Shown here: one piece after another, positions 40,936 to 50,089 of the stretch | Numbering within the stretch: the stretch's first letter is position 1 | Layout of the letters: every line of letters starts with the position of its first letter | DNA from: Rhizobium sp. Leaf453 | GTDB taxonomy: Bacteria; Pseudomonadota; Alphaproteobacteria; Rhizobiales; Rhizobiaceae | Length of the DNA stretch: 64,000 nucleotides | Reading direction: 5' to 3' | Assembly: GCF_001425605.1 (NCBI RefSeq) | Contig: NZ_LMRG01000008.1 | Location: 98,068 to 162,067 of the forward strand | Notes under the pieces: model-generated | What the model saw: the letters and a program-made list of their open reading frames with translations, nothing else | Databases searched by the model: none | Told to the model about the DNA's origin: nothing | Program-made: the position numbers and the translations under genes

Positions 40936-43059
40936 TCAGATTGCCTTCTGGATATTCGCGATTGCCAAAGCCTTCGCCAACGCGGCGGGTGTCGGCTTTC
41001 CATAAAGGTAACCCTGCCCCAGTTCGCAGCCGAGATCGGCGAGCATCTTGACGATCTCCTTGGTCTCCACGCCCTCCGCGACGGCCGGCAAGCCGAGGTT
41101 TCGCGCCAGCGAGATGACCGCCGAGACGATGCCTTCGCTTTCCCGATCCCGTTGCATCGCCATGACGAAAGAACGATCGATCTTGATCTTGATCTTGTCG
41201 AAATTCAATTCCCGCAGCATGTAGAGGTTGGAATATCCCGCGCCGAAATCATCGAGCGCCGTCTTGACGCCCGCCGCACGCAGCGCCTCCAGAATGCCCC
41301 GAGCCATCTCAAAGTCGGCGACCAGTGCGGTCTCCGTGATCTCCACCTCCAGACGGCGGGGAGAAAAACCTTCACCGGACAGTACAGCCAGTATCTGTAC
41401 GGGTAGATCGGCGTCCTTCAGTTGAACGGCTGAAAGGTTGATCGACAAGGTCATATGCGTCGGCCAGTCCCGTGCATCCCGGCACGCCTGCCGAAGGAGC
41501 GGCCAAGTCATTGCCGAGATCAGCCCCATCTGTTCCGCCAGGGGGACGAATATCTCAGGCGAGATATCGCCGCGAAGCTTGTCGTGCCAGCGTGCCAGCA
41601 TTTCGAAGCCATAGATATGGCCGTCCTTCATGCTGACGAGCGGCTGGTAGAATGGCTTGATCTCTTCGTTCTCGATGGCCGCTCGCAGATCCTTCTCCAG
41701 ATCGGCGGAGAGGCGCAAGATCTCCTCCATCTGCGGCTCGAACCAGCAGAGTCTGCTCCGACCATCCCGCTTTCCCTGATAGAGAGCAAGATCGGCTGCG
41801 CGTAACAGAGCTTCGGGCTCGGCGGCGGCGGACGGACAGGAGGCGATACCGATCGTCGCGGAAATCTCGACGGAGGTGCCGTTGACGGAAATCGGTTGCT
41901 CCAGCAATGCCAAGGCCTTCTGTGCCACATCTTGCGCATAGGCGTCATGGTCCTGCTGGTCATCTTTCAGAATAACGGCAAATTCGTCTCCCCCGAGACG
42001 GGCGGCGAGATCGCCGCGGCCGAGCACGCTCTTGAGGCGTGTCGCAACCTCGCAGAGCACGAGGTCACCGACCGCATGTCCAAGCGTGTCATTGATCGGC
42101 TTGAACCGATCGAGATCGATCATCAGGACGGAGCAGGGCTGTGATCCTGCCTGTGTTCGCGCGACGGCGTCTTCCAATGCATTTGTAAACACCCGGCGGT
42201 TGGGCAGGCCCGTCAGGGCGTCGTGGCGCGCGAGCATCTGCGCCTCCTCCTGGGCCAGACGTGTCGCGGCATGGGCCGCCTCCAGTGCCAGTGCATTCGC
42301 GCGGAAGACCTCGAAGGCTTTCGCCATGTCGCCGATCTCGTCGTCGCGGTTGAGCGCCGGTAAAACGACCTCGCGGTCTCCCCGCGACAATTTCGTCAGG
42401 GTCTGCGTCATGGCCCTCAACGGGCGTGTGATCATCACTCGCGCCCGATAGATCAGGAGACCGGCGAGCAGTATTCCACCGATCGAAAGGCCCGTTGTCC
42501 AGTCAATCGTCTTGTGAATGAGTGCATCGACCCCTTCGGCATGCCCATGAACCTGCTGGAATGTGGCGCCGTATAGGGTCTCGATTTCATCATCCACCCG
42601 GATATGAAGCGCCTTCATATCGTCGGGCAGCTCGATCGTGGAATCGTGTCTCGGCTTGCCGAGTTGCCTGACCCAGTCATCGTGCCTCAACAAAAGCATA
42701 CGCCAAGCCGATTGGAAGGGCGCAAGAGCCGCCTCATCCTGACCTTCGACCGCGATGAAATCGGCCCCCAGTGCAGCGATCTCGGACCGATTTTTCTGGA
42801 CGGCAGATGCTGCCAGCGCTCGCTCTCCATCATCCGATGCCAAGGCCAGGTCGATCTCGGCAAGTCGGAAATCCGCAGTGTGATGGGCGATTTGCGCGAG
42901 GATCTGAGAGGATCGCAACAGGCGTCCCTCAAGTGTTTCGAGATTTTCGTCGATCGCATGCAAGCCGCTGATCGTCGCGACCGAAAGCGCGAAAACAATG
43001 AGCGTGAACGATGCCGCGAAGGCTGAGAGACGCTGCTGGATCGATAATGAAGCAAACAT
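40936..43059 (-). CDS. membrane-bound GGDEF-EAL cyclic-di-GMP enzyme with HAMP domain
   Basis: 707 residues. A first helix (about 17-35) and a second (about 190-210, TTGLSIGGILLAGLLIYRA) bracket a periplasmic helical sensor region. A HAMP segment follows (ITRPLRAMTQTLTKLSRGD). The GGDEF domain is intact (DALTGLPNRRVF, RLGGDEFAVI), but the inhibitory RxxD site reads G-R-G-D and looks lost. The EAL motif is EML in YGFEMLARW, while the other phosphodiesterase residues remain (SINLSAVQL, ITETAL, DDFGAGYSNL, KIDRSFV, AEGVETKE, GQGYLYGKP). Both activities seem possible. It stands alone between unrelated genes, so the signal is unknown. Confidence 0.92.
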   Translation of the reverse strand: MFASLSIQQRLSAFAASFTLIVFALSVATISGLHAIDENLETLEGRLLRSSQILAQIAHHTADFRLAEIDLALASDDGERALAASAVQKNRSEIAALGADFIAVEGQDEAALAPFQSAWRMLLLRHDDWVRQLGKPRHDSTIELPDDMKALHIRVDDEIETLYGATFQQVHGHAEGVDALIHKTIDWTTGLSIGGILLAGLLIYRARVMITRPLRAMTQTLTKLSRGDREVVLPALNRDDEIGDMAKAFEVFRANALALEAAHAATRLAQEEAQMLARHDALTGLPNRRVFTNALEDAVARTQAGSQPCSVLMIDLDRFKPINDTLGHAVGDLVLCEVATRLKSVLGRGDLAARLGGDEFAVILKDDQQDHDAYAQDVAQKALALLEQPISVNGTSVEISATIGIASCPSAAAEPEALLRAADLALYQGKRDGRSRLCWFEPQMEEILRLSADLEKDLRAAIENEEIKPFYQPLVSMKDGHIYGFEMLARWHDKLRGDISPEIFVPLAEQMGLISAMTWPLLRQACRDARDWPTHMTLSINLSAVQLKDADLPVQILAVLSGEGFSPRRLEVEITETALVADFEMARGILEALRAAGVKTALDDFGAGYSNLYMLRELNFDKIKIKIDRSFVMAMQRDRESEGIVSAVISLARNLGLPAVAEGVETKEIVKMLADLGCELGQGYLYGKPTPAALAKALAIANIQKAI

Positions 43060-43274
43060 GGAGAGGCCGAAAAATCCCGTTACAGCATCACATTATCAAG
43101 CGATCGTTAAAAAGCGCTGCACACGAGATGCAGAATGAAGCGGGTGCTGCCTCAGGATCATTGCTGGCTGAAACGTCTGGACGAACCAACTTCCTGGACT
43201 TCAGAACGTGGTCTCGGATCAACCTGTGATCACAGCTTCCACAGCACCCAAAAGTTCGGTTATTCAGGGCGTTT

Positions 43275-43304
43275 TGTTATTATAACATTTTTTGTTGTGA
43301 TAAT
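43275..43304 (+). promoter_or_regulatory. putative operator and extended -10 promoter of the FBPase-aldolase unit
   Basis: TGTTATTATAACA (43275-43287) is a perfect palindrome. TGTGATAAT at 43296-43304 fits an extended -10 element. The stretch 43271-43325 is strongly AT-rich compared with its surroundings. The word TGTGATAAT also occurs on the minus strand at 54671-54679, inside the promoter of the transporter operon, so both may share a regulator. Confidence 0.45.
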
Positions 43305-43349
43305 AATGTGATTATGTTAATTAGCCTCTCATAACAAAGGGAGGACGAA

Positions 43350-43544
43350 ATGCAATTTGGAAAATGGGGATTGCACCAACACGTCAGTGATATCGACGCA
43401 CCGCGAGCCAATGCCAGTCGGGAACACGATTCCGCAGACCGAAAGTTCCAAGCCGGCGCACGCCATCGCAAATCTCTGGAAAACTTCACATCAAAGACGG
43501 CGGCTTGCATTTCGAACGCAGTGCTGTCCAGAAGAGGTGCGTGA
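43350..43544 (+). CDS. 64-codon ORF with strong ribosome-binding site, coupled to the FBPase gene
   Basis: GGGAGGA lies five bases before the ATG, the best site in this area, and the TGA ends one base before the FBPase ATG (TGACATG). The protein is hydrophilic, rich in Arg, Ser and Ala, and without a recognisable domain or signal peptide (it starts MQFGKWGLHQHVSDID). It could be a leader peptide, a small structural gene, or the surviving start of a deleted gene fused to a stop. I do not recognise it. Confidence 0.4.
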   Translation: MQFGKWGLHQHVSDIDAPRANASREHDSADRKFQAGARHRKSLENFTSKTAACISNAVLSRRGA

Positions 43545-43545
43545 C

Positions 43546-44568
43546 ATGAGCCCCGCAGCTTCCCTGGTTCTCGAGGGCGACGCACCCACCCTCTCGCAAC
43601 AGAGTGTCGAAGATTATCTCGCTGCCTGGGCAGGTCGCGATGATGGCCTCCTGTCGATCACCGCGCTGATACGTTCCATCCTTGAGGGTTCAGCCATTCT
43701 CGCCGCACGCATCGCGGCCGGCAGGCTTCCGGGCGATCCCGGCAGGCTTGTCGGCGCCAACACGGATGGAGACCGGCAAAAATCTATCGATGTCGGCTCG
43801 CACCGTCTGTTTGTCGATCTCCTTTTGGAGGCCGGTGCGGCCGAGATTCTCTCCGAGGAGGCAGACAAGCCGGAAACGAACGACAATGGCGGACCCTTTG
43901 CCGTGGCGATCGATCCGCTCGACGGGTCCGGCAATGTCGGTCTTGGCGCACCGCTTGGCACGCTGTTTTCCATTCTGCCGGTCGCAAACGATGGCGATAC
44001 GTTCCTGCAACCCGGCAAGGCACAGGCGGCAGCCGGCTATGTCTCCTACGGCAATTCCGTCGATCTCGGTTTTTCGGTCGGCGAAGGCTTCGTGCTGGCG
44101 ACGATGGATCCGGAAACCGGCCGATTCCTGATCTTGCGGGAAAATGTGTCGCTGCCGGCGGAGACATCCGATCTCGCCTTCAACGCTTCTGTATACCGAC
44201 ATCTGAAACCGGGAATGCGGCGCTATGTTGATGATTGTCTGCAGGGCAGGGATGGGCCGAGATCACGGAACTTCAACATGCGCTGGCTTGGCGCCGCCGT
44301 CGGTGAACTGCATCGGATCATGCAGCACGGCGGGCTGTTCTTCTATGTCGGCGACAAGCGACCGGGATACGAATTCGGGCGGCTTCGCCATGTCTACGAG
44401 GCCAATCCCATCGCCTTTCTCTGCGCGGCCGCCGGCGGCAAGGCGACGGATGGCATCCTGCCGATCCTCGATCAACGGCCGTCCAGCCACCATGGACGCA
44501 TCCCGCTCGTCTTCGGTTCATCCACTGAGGTCGAGATGATCGCCAGCTACATCCAGAACACCAACTGA
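43546..44568 (+). CDS. class I fructose-1,6-bisphosphatase
   Basis: 340 residues. The metal-site motif AIDPLDGSGNVGLGAPLGTLFSIL is the class I FBPase signature. Other family parts are ILSEEADKPE, GYVSYGNSVDLGFSVGEGFVLATMD, the sugar-binding NFNMRWLGAAVGELHRIMQHGGLFFY and the terminal IPLVFGSSTEVEMI. It hydrolyses fructose 1,6-bisphosphate to fructose 6-phosphate. It is followed after 12 bases by a class II aldolase gene, so the pair can turn triose phosphates into hexose phosphate. AGAGG lies upstream of the ATG; the frame stays open upstream, but the segment lacks similarity. This is unlikely to be the only FBPase of the genome, given its catabolic setting. Confidence 0.88.
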   Translation: MSPAASLVLEGDAPTLSQQSVEDYLAAWAGRDDGLLSITALIRSILEGSAILAARIAAGRLPGDPGRLVGANTDGDRQKSIDVGSHRLFVDLLLEAGAAEILSEEADKPETNDNGGPFAVAIDPLDGSGNVGLGAPLGTLFSILPVANDGDTFLQPGKAQAAAGYVSYGNSVDLGFSVGEGFVLATMDPETGRFLILRENVSLPAETSDLAFNASVYRHLKPGMRRYVDDCLQGRDGPRSRNFNMRWLGAAVGELHRIMQHGGLFFYVGDKRPGYEFGRLRHVYEANPIAFLCAAAGGKATDGILPILDQRPSSHHGRIPLVFGSSTEVEMIASYIQNTN

Positions 44569-44580
44569 GGGGATAATCAC

Positions 44581-45645
44581 ATGGCAAGAATCACACTCCG
44601 GCAACTGCTCGACCATGCTGCCGAACACGGCTACGGCGTGCCGGCCTTCAACATCAGCAACATGGAACAGGCATTAGCCATCATGGAGGCGGCGGACCAG
44701 ACCCGGTCGCCGGTGATCATGCAAGCCTCGCGCGGCGCGCGCAGCTATGCCCATGACATCATGCTGCGCCACATGATGGACGCGGTGGTGGAAATCTATC
44801 CGCATATTCCCGTCTGCGTTCATCTCGACCACGGCAACGAGCCAGCCAATTGCATGACGGCGATCCAGGCCGGCTTTACCTCGGTGATGATGGACGGCTC
44901 ACTCAAGGCCGACGGCAAGACGCCGGCCGACTGGGAATACAATGTCGGCGTCACCCGGCAGGTCACCACCATGGCCCATTTCGGCGGCATTTCCGTGGAG
45001 GGCGAACTCGGCGTACTTGGCTCGCTCGAAACCGGCATGGGCGAAGCGGAAGACGGTCATGGCGCTGAGGGGCAACTCAGCCACGACCAGTTGCTGACTG
45101 ATCCCGAGGAAGCCGTAAAATTCGTTCGCGAAACCAGGGTCGATGCGCTCGCTGTCGCCATGGGCACAAGCCATGGCGCCTACAAATTCACCCGCAAGCC
45201 GGATGGCGACGTGCTGGCGATGAATGTTATCGAGGCCATTCACCGGAAGCTGCCGAACACCCATCTCGTCATGCACGGCTCATCCTCCGTGCCGGAGGAA
45301 CTGCAGGAGATCATCAACAGGCATGGCGGCGCAATCAAGCCGACCTGGGGCGTTCCGGTCGAGGAAATCCAGCGTGGCATCAAGCATGGCGTGCGCAAGA
45401 TCAACATCGACACGGACTGCCGTATGGCGATGACCGGCCAAGTTCGCCGCGTGTTGACCGAGGATCCTGCGGAGTTCGACGTCCGCAAATACATGAAGCC
45501 CGCTATGACGGCTCTGAGCAAGCTCTGCCGTGAGCGCTTCGAGCAGTTCGGCACGGCGGGGTATGCGGATGCGATTGTGCCACTCACGCTGTCGCAGATG
45601 GCTGCGCGATACAAGTCCGGAGCGCTTGATCCGGTGGCTGCATAA
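44581..45645 (+). CDS. class II fructose-bisphosphate aldolase (CbbA type)
   Basis: 354 residues. Zinc and active-site motifs are [40 protein letters not shown] and [13 protein letters not shown], followed by [11 protein letters not shown]. The N-terminus [27 protein letters not shown] is that of the CbbA/FbaA-A group. It cleaves or forms fructose 1,6-bisphosphate from dihydroxyacetone phosphate and glyceraldehyde 3-phosphate; related enzymes accept other ketose 1-phosphates. It follows the FBPase gene and is convergent with a GlpD-like gene across a repeat element. Confidence 0.92.
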   Translation: MARITLRQLLDHAAEHGYGVPAFNISNMEQALAIMEAADQTRSPVIMQASRGARSYAHDIMLRHMMDAVVEIYPHIPVCVHLDHGNEPANCMTAIQAGFTSVMMDGSLKADGKTPADWEYNVGVTRQVTTMAHFGGISVEGELGVLGSLETGMGEAEDGHGAEGQLSHDQLLTDPEEAVKFVRETRVDALAVAMGTSHGAYKFTRKPDGDVLAMNVIEAIHRKLPNTHLVMHGSSSVPEELQEIINRHGGAIKPTWGVPVEEIQRGIKHGVRKINIDTDCRMAMTGQVRRVLTEDPAEFDVRKYMKPAMTALSKLCRERFEQFGTAGYADAIVPLTLSQMAARYKSGALDPVAA

Positions 45646-45659
45646 AACGCCGAATACCC

Positions 45660-45780
45660 CACACTCCGTCATCCTCGGGCTCGACCCGAGGATCTCATCC
45701 GGTTTAATTTTCTTCTATTTTTCAGAGGCTTACCAATAGTCCAGCAGACCCCGGGTCGAGCCCGAGGATGACGGAGTGTG
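45660..45780. repeat. inverted pair of rhizobial palindromic repeats
   Basis: Bases 45660-45689 and 45751-45780 are inverted copies matching at 29 of 30 positions. Each unit holds its own small hairpin (CCTCGGG and CCCGAGG around CTCGA). The CTCCGTCATCCTCGGGCT unit is a dispersed palindrome I associate with alphaproteobacteria. It fills the gap between the convergent aldolase and GlpD-like genes and could double as a terminator. Confidence 0.75.
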
Positions 45781-45792
45781 TGGTGCCAGCAT

Positions 45793-47490
45793 TTACAAAT
45801 GAACGCGGTTGAAGCGCTGCAGGTGCGCTGACACTGCAGCGACCTCCTCCGTCCTCTTCTCCTCGCTCCATCCCAATTCCGCCGCTGCCACGCGTGAAAT
45901 TTCGTCCAGCGCCTCGGCGCTCAGCCGTCCCTCGATTGCCAGCGTCGTGCGGCGCATGACGATATCGGCCAGATGCTCGACCATTTCCGTTCGGGCGATC
46001 CAGTCGATCTCGGCAACACTGTAGCCAGGCACATGTGTGAGTTCGGCATCCCCTGCCCCATCGCAAATATGATTCATAACCGGATCAGCCGTCGTGCCGT
46101 AGCGAGCGAGCAGCACGGCGATGCGTTGTGGAGCAAGACCGGTGCTTGTGGCGCGGCCGGCAATCCAGGTCTTGCGGGTTGCGTCATCGATCGGGAAATC
46201 GCGCCCGCCGCCGATCGCCAACATCTGGGTGCTCTTGGCCCGCGCCTTGCCGATCCGGGCCAGGATCGTGTCGGCGACCTCCTCGGCGAAACCGCGAAAT
46301 GTCGTCCACTTGCCGCCGACGAGAGAAATGATCGCGAACGGCCGGCTCTCCACCGGCTCGATGACCGGGGCGGAATGGTCGCGGCTGATCAGGCCCGGCT
46401 GGCTGGCATCGGACGCCGGAAGCGGCCGGATACCGCTATAGGCATAGACGATCTGATCGCGGTCGAAACGCAGCCGCGGAAGCAGTGAACGCAGGCTGGC
46501 GATGAAATAATCGATCTCGTCATCCTCGCAGCGCACATTTTCCGGATCGGCCGCCTTGATGTCGGTCGAGCCCACCAGTGCCAGGCCCAGATATTCGTAG
46601 ACAAGGCAGATGCGGCCATCATCGGCCTCGAAGTAGATCATTCGCCCCTTGAGGCTCTTCACGAGTTCGGGATGGCTGAGCAGGATATGCGAGCCCTTGG
46701 TGCCGCCGATCAGCTTGCTTTCTGCACCAAGCGTCGCATTGACGTGATCGATCCATGGGCCGGCTGCATTGACAGCTACGCCACCGCTCGCTTGCCATTC
46801 CGCACCCTGTGGATCGCGGAAGGTCAGAACACCGTCCTGCTGGCCGAGCAAAGATGTGAAATTGGCCGCGCGGGAACCCGGGCTGGCGTCTAGGCCGTCC
46901 CTGACCAGTTCCCAGACGAGCCGCTCCGGCCGACTGATCTTGGCATCATAGTAGATGCCGCCGGCGACAATGCGCGGCGTCACCTCGGGCATTTCGGCAA
47001 GAGCCCTTTTGCGGAACATGAACTGGTGCTTCGGCATCACCCGGTGACGGGCGCCGTAGAGATCGTACAGCGCGAGGCCGATCTTGATCAGGATCGCGCC
47101 CCGGCTGCGTGGCGCGGTGGTCGAGCCGAACAATGTACGGATTGCGGCGAATGCACCCTTCATCAGCGAGAAGGACGGAATGAAGGTTGGCAGCGGCTCG
47201 ACGCAATGCGGCGCGTTGCGCAGCAGCAGATTGCGCTCCAGCGTCGACTGGGCGACGAGGCCAAGCTCGCCGGTTTCGAGATACTTGATCCCACCGTGGA
47301 TCAGTCGCGAAGGCGCGGCGCTGGTGCCGGACCCGAAATCGGCCTTATCGACGATCAGGCATTTGACATCCTGCAGGCAGAGATCGCGAAACAGCCCCGC
47401 CCCGTTGATCCCGGCGCCGAGGATGATCACGTCGAATTTTTCGACAGTGCCCGCGCCGGCTCGCATCTGGTTTTCATTCGCATCAGTCAT
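45793..47490 (-). CDS. FAD-dependent glycerol-3-phosphate dehydrogenase family, polyol-phosphate dehydrogenase
   Basis: 565 residues. The FAD-binding start is FDVIILGAGINGAGLFRDLCLQ, followed by SGTSAAPSRLIHGGIKYLE, VNAAGPWIDHVN, GTKGSHILLSHPE, LVGSTDIKAADPENVRC and AYSGIRPLP, all GlpD/EryB family features; a C-terminal helical domain completes it. It oxidises a polyol phosphate at a secondary carbon and hands electrons to quinone. It lies 14 bases after the FGGY kinase gene. The ATG chosen has AGG upstream; several in-frame starts exist. It is diverged from EryB in this window, so the substrate is probably a different polyol phosphate, with glycerol 3-phosphate as the simple alternative. Confidence 0.85.
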   Translation of the reverse strand: MTDANENQMRAGAGTVEKFDVIILGAGINGAGLFRDLCLQDVKCLIVDKADFGSGTSAAPSRLIHGGIKYLETGELGLVAQSTLERNLLLRNAPHCVEPLPTFIPSFSLMKGAFAAIRTLFGSTTAPRSRGAILIKIGLALYDLYGARHRVMPKHQFMFRKRALAEMPEVTPRIVAGGIYYDAKISRPERLVWELVRDGLDASPGSRAANFTSLLGQQDGVLTFRDPQGAEWQASGGVAVNAAGPWIDHVNATLGAESKLIGGTKGSHILLSHPELVKSLKGRMIYFEADDGRICLVYEYLGLALVGSTDIKAADPENVRCEDDEIDYFIASLRSLLPRLRFDRDQIVYAYSGIRPLPASDASQPGLISRDHSAPVIEPVESRPFAIISLVGGKWTTFRGFAEEVADTILARIGKARAKSTQMLAIGGGRDFPIDDATRKTWIAGRATSTGLAPQRIAVLLARYGTTADPVMNHICDGAGDAELTHVPGYSVAEIDWIARTEMVEHLADIVMRRTTLAIEGRLSAEALDEISRVAAAELGWSEEKRTEEVAAVSAHLQRFNRVHL

Positions 47491-47504
47491 GGCATGCATC
47501 CTGT

Positions 47505-49028
47505 TCACTGTCCCGAACCACCAAGGCGTCGCAGCCTCGGCCAAAGTGGCTTCATCGCTTCGGCAAGGTCGAGGAACAGTTGGTATTTCTCTTCATAGGC
47601 ATGGCTGCGCTCGGCATCCGGCTGATAGAGCGTCTCGATTAAGGCGAGATCGCGCGGGTCGGCGGTCGGAGACGAAAACAGACCGACGCAGGCCCCGGCG
47701 CAAAGTGCAGCACCCCAAGCGGCGGCCTCTTCGGTCCGGGTCGCCGTGACCGGCATGCCGAGGATATCGGCGAACAGGCCGGCCATGGCCGGATTGCGGG
47801 AAATTCCGCCCGTTAGCCGAGCCGTCTTCGGTGCAAATCCATCGCGCAAGGCATCGATATGGATGCGGTGGTTGAAGGCGATGCCCTCCAGCACCGCCCG
47901 CACCAGATCACCGCGATCGTGCCAGGCATTCATACCCGAAAAGCCTGCGCTCGAAGCACCGCCAAAGGGCGAACCGAACAGATAGGGATGGAAGAAGACG
48001 CTGGATGGACGGTTGCGCGCCGCCTCGAATTCCTTGCCGAGGATGGCATGGATACTCTCGCCAGCGGCTTCCGCCTTTGCCGCGTCGGCGGCGCAGAACT
48101 GGTCGATGAACCAGTCGTAATTGGCGGTGGAAGCCGGAGAGATCGACATGTTGTTCCACTCGCCAGGCAGGATACCGTTGCGGCAGAACCAGCGCGCATC
48201 CACCTTCGGCACATGCGATACCGTCTCGTTGATCGAATAGGTGCCGGCGATGACGGCGATCACACCTTCGCCATAGCCGCCCATACCGAGCGCGGATGCC
48301 GTGACATCATGCAGGCCGGCGACGACGGGCGTTCCCTGGACAAGACCGGTCAGCCGCGCGGTCTCCGCCGTCACGCCACCGACGATCTCGGTCGAGCCGG
48401 CCATGGGCGGTTGCCTGCCGGACAGTGCCTGCAGGCCAAACAGCGCGAAGGCGTCGCTGGAATAATCCTGTGTCTGCACATCGGTGAAAGAGGTGCTGGC
48501 CTCGGTGCGGTCGGTGCCGATAGTGCCGCAGAGACAGAAGCGCAGCCAATCCTTGGCGGCGATGAAATGGGCGATCCGGGCGTAACGTTCCGGCTGGTGG
48601 TCGCGGATCCAGGCAAGAAGAGCCGATGGTGCGGAGGCGTGTGGCTTCTGGCCGGTCAGGTCCAGCGCGCGGTCTCCCACCTCGCCCCGGTTCCAGTCGT
48701 CGGCCAGTTCCGCCGCCCGGGTATCGAGCGACACGATCGCAGGGCCAAGCGGACGCCTGTCATCATCGAGCAGGTAGATGCCGTCACCATGTGCCGTCGC
48801 GGCGATAGCAACAATGTCTGACGCCGGGCGGCCGCAAGCGGCCACGGCTTCGCGGATCGCGTCCGCCGTTGCCGCCCACAGCCCGTCCATATCGCGCTCG
48901 ACATGCTGCGGCTCGGGAATCAGTTGCGGAACGCGCCGGCGCGCAATGGCAAGCGCCGTTCCGGTCTCATCGAAAATCACGGCCTTCGTGACAGTCAGGC
49001 CGCTGTCTATCCCCATGATGCAGGGCAT
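47505..49028 (-). CDS. FGGY-family carbohydrate kinase
   Basis: 507 residues. The ATP-binding start is CIMGIDSGLTVTKAVIFDETG. The middle has ATAHGDGIYLLDDD (substrate side) and VSLDTRAAEL; the second domain has VVAGLHDVTASALGMGGYGEG and the FGGY-type end LTGGISRNPAMAGLFADILGMPV. GGAG lies upstream of the ATG; the frame extends further upstream but overlaps the DeoR gene antiparallel in sense only. It phosphorylates a sugar alcohol or ketose in the cytoplasm before the GlpD-like dehydrogenase acts. Motifs place it near L-xylulose/erythritol-type kinases; the exact substrate is open. Confidence 0.85.
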   Translation of the reverse strand: MPCIMGIDSGLTVTKAVIFDETGTALAIARRRVPQLIPEPQHVERDMDGLWAATADAIREAVAACGRPASDIVAIAATAHGDGIYLLDDDRRPLGPAIVSLDTRAAELADDWNRGEVGDRALDLTGQKPHASAPSALLAWIRDHQPERYARIAHFIAAKDWLRFCLCGTIGTDRTEASTSFTDVQTQDYSSDAFALFGLQALSGRQPPMAGSTEIVGGVTAETARLTGLVQGTPVVAGLHDVTASALGMGGYGEGVIAVIAGTYSINETVSHVPKVDARWFCRNGILPGEWNNMSISPASTANYDWFIDQFCAADAAKAEAAGESIHAILGKEFEAARNRPSSVFFHPYLFGSPFGGASSAGFSGMNAWHDRGDLVRAVLEGIAFNHRIHIDALRDGFAPKTARLTGGISRNPAMAGLFADILGMPVTATRTEEAAAWGAALCAGACVGLFSSPTADPRDLALIETLYQPDAERSHAYEEKYQLFLDLAEAMKPLWPRLRRLGGSGQ

Positions 49029-49104
49029 GCGTTTCTCCATTCTCCATTCGAGTGGCGAAACGCATGGGCAGCCGGGAAAAGTCCGCGAAGGGACTGGCCC
49101 GCCC

Positions 49105-49953
49105 TTACCGTTCCGCGTCCGCCACCACGACATTGATGCCCTTCGATCGCATGCGCGACAGATGGGAAATCGGCGTATCTTCATCGACGATGACGACGTC
49201 GAACTCGTTGAGCGTTGCGAAGTGATGCAGCGCGCGCCGCTCGAATTTCGTGTGGTCGGCCAGTAGCACGCGCTTGGCGGCACTTTCGAACATGGCCCGC
49301 TTAGTCTCCACTGTTTCCGGCGACTGGTGGAATACGACGTCATCGACGATCGCCGACAGCGACATGAAGACGGTGTCGGCCCGCAACTTGCGGATCTCGC
49401 TCACCGTGATGTGCCCCATGAAGGCGTTGCACCAGTGGTAGAACTGGCCGCCGAGACCGATCAGGTTGAGATCGCTGATATCCTTGAGCTCGTTGATCAG
49501 CACGAGCGAATTGGTGATCACCGTCAGCGGCACCTTGGCCGGCAGCAGCGAGGCCATTTCATGGACGGTGGTCGCGTCATCGAGAAAGATCGCCTGCCCC
49601 GGCTCGACGAAGTTCATCGCGGTGCGAGCAATCGCCTTCTTTTCGCTGGCTTGGCGTGTGGCGCGATAGGCATCGCTGGATTCGATCAGGCTTGTCGGCG
49701 CGGCGGACACGATACCGCGCGTCTTGCGAAACAGGCCACGGCTGACGAGTTCATCGACATCGCGATGCGCGGTCATCAGGCTGATGCCAAAGCGTTCCGT
49801 CAGGTCCTCGATGCGGAGCGAGCCTTCGGCGATCACGGCCTCCGCGATCAACTGACGTCTGACCAGTTGGCGGGCATGCCTCGAGTCACTCGGCAACTCT
49901 TCCGAAAGCAAATCCTTGACGTCGACTTTCTTGTTCACGGGGAGCCCTGCCAT
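49105..49953 (-). CDS. DeoR-family regulator
   Basis: 282 residues. The HTH is RQLIAEAVIAEGSLRIEDLTERFGISLMTAHRDVDELVSRGLFRKTRGIVSA. The C-terminal sugar-phosphate-binding domain has FLDDATTVHEMASLL, VITNSLVLINEL, LIGLGGQFYHWCNAFMG and LADHTKFERRALHHFA. It sits between the binding-protein and kinase genes on the same strand and likely represses the polyol module, with a polyol or ketose phosphate as inducer. The start is either this ATG or a GTG five codons further in; neither has a strong site. An extra 25 residues precede the HTH. Confidence 0.85.
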   Translation of the reverse strand: MAGLPVNKKVDVKDLLSEELPSDSRHARQLVRRQLIAEAVIAEGSLRIEDLTERFGISLMTAHRDVDELVSRGLFRKTRGIVSAAPTSLIESSDAYRATRQASEKKAIARTAMNFVEPGQAIFLDDATTVHEMASLLPAKVPLTVITNSLVLINELKDISDLNLIGLGGQFYHWCNAFMGHITVSEIRKLRADTVFMSLSAIVDDVVFHQSPETVETKRAMFESAAKRVLLADHTKFERRALHHFATLNEFDVVIVDEDTPISHLSRMRSKGINVVVADAER

Positions 49954-50053
49954 GACTTCGAGGATAGAGGTTCGTATCTCGTATCGGGCGGCAAGGAAAA
50001 TGCCAAGCGCGGTCAGAAATTCCCCGCGATAGGCGCGAGGCCGGAATCGGAAA

Positions 50054-50079
50054 GGGAAGCGCCCTTGCGAGCGCCTCCC
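50054..50079 (-). terminator. hairpin after the binding-protein gene
   Basis: GGGAAGCGC and GCGCCTCCC pair with one wobble. On the minus strand TTTCC follows. It lies 11 bases after the stop of the substrate-binding gene and before the DeoR gene, so it may reduce expression of the downstream regulator and enzymes. Confidence 0.6.
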
Positions 50080-50089
50080 GATACCACCC

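Noticed and set aside
45660..45780. Ends of an insertion sequence
   Set aside because: The inverted units enclose only 61 bases without a transposase or target duplication; a REP-like repeat explains it better.
43546..49028. Reading the FBPase, aldolase, GlpD-like and FGGY genes as a plain glycerol operon
   Set aside because: The kinase start and core motifs look closer to sugar/ketitol kinases than to GlpK, and the transporter is RbsABC-type beside eryABCD. Glycerol stays possible, so it is kept only as an alternative.
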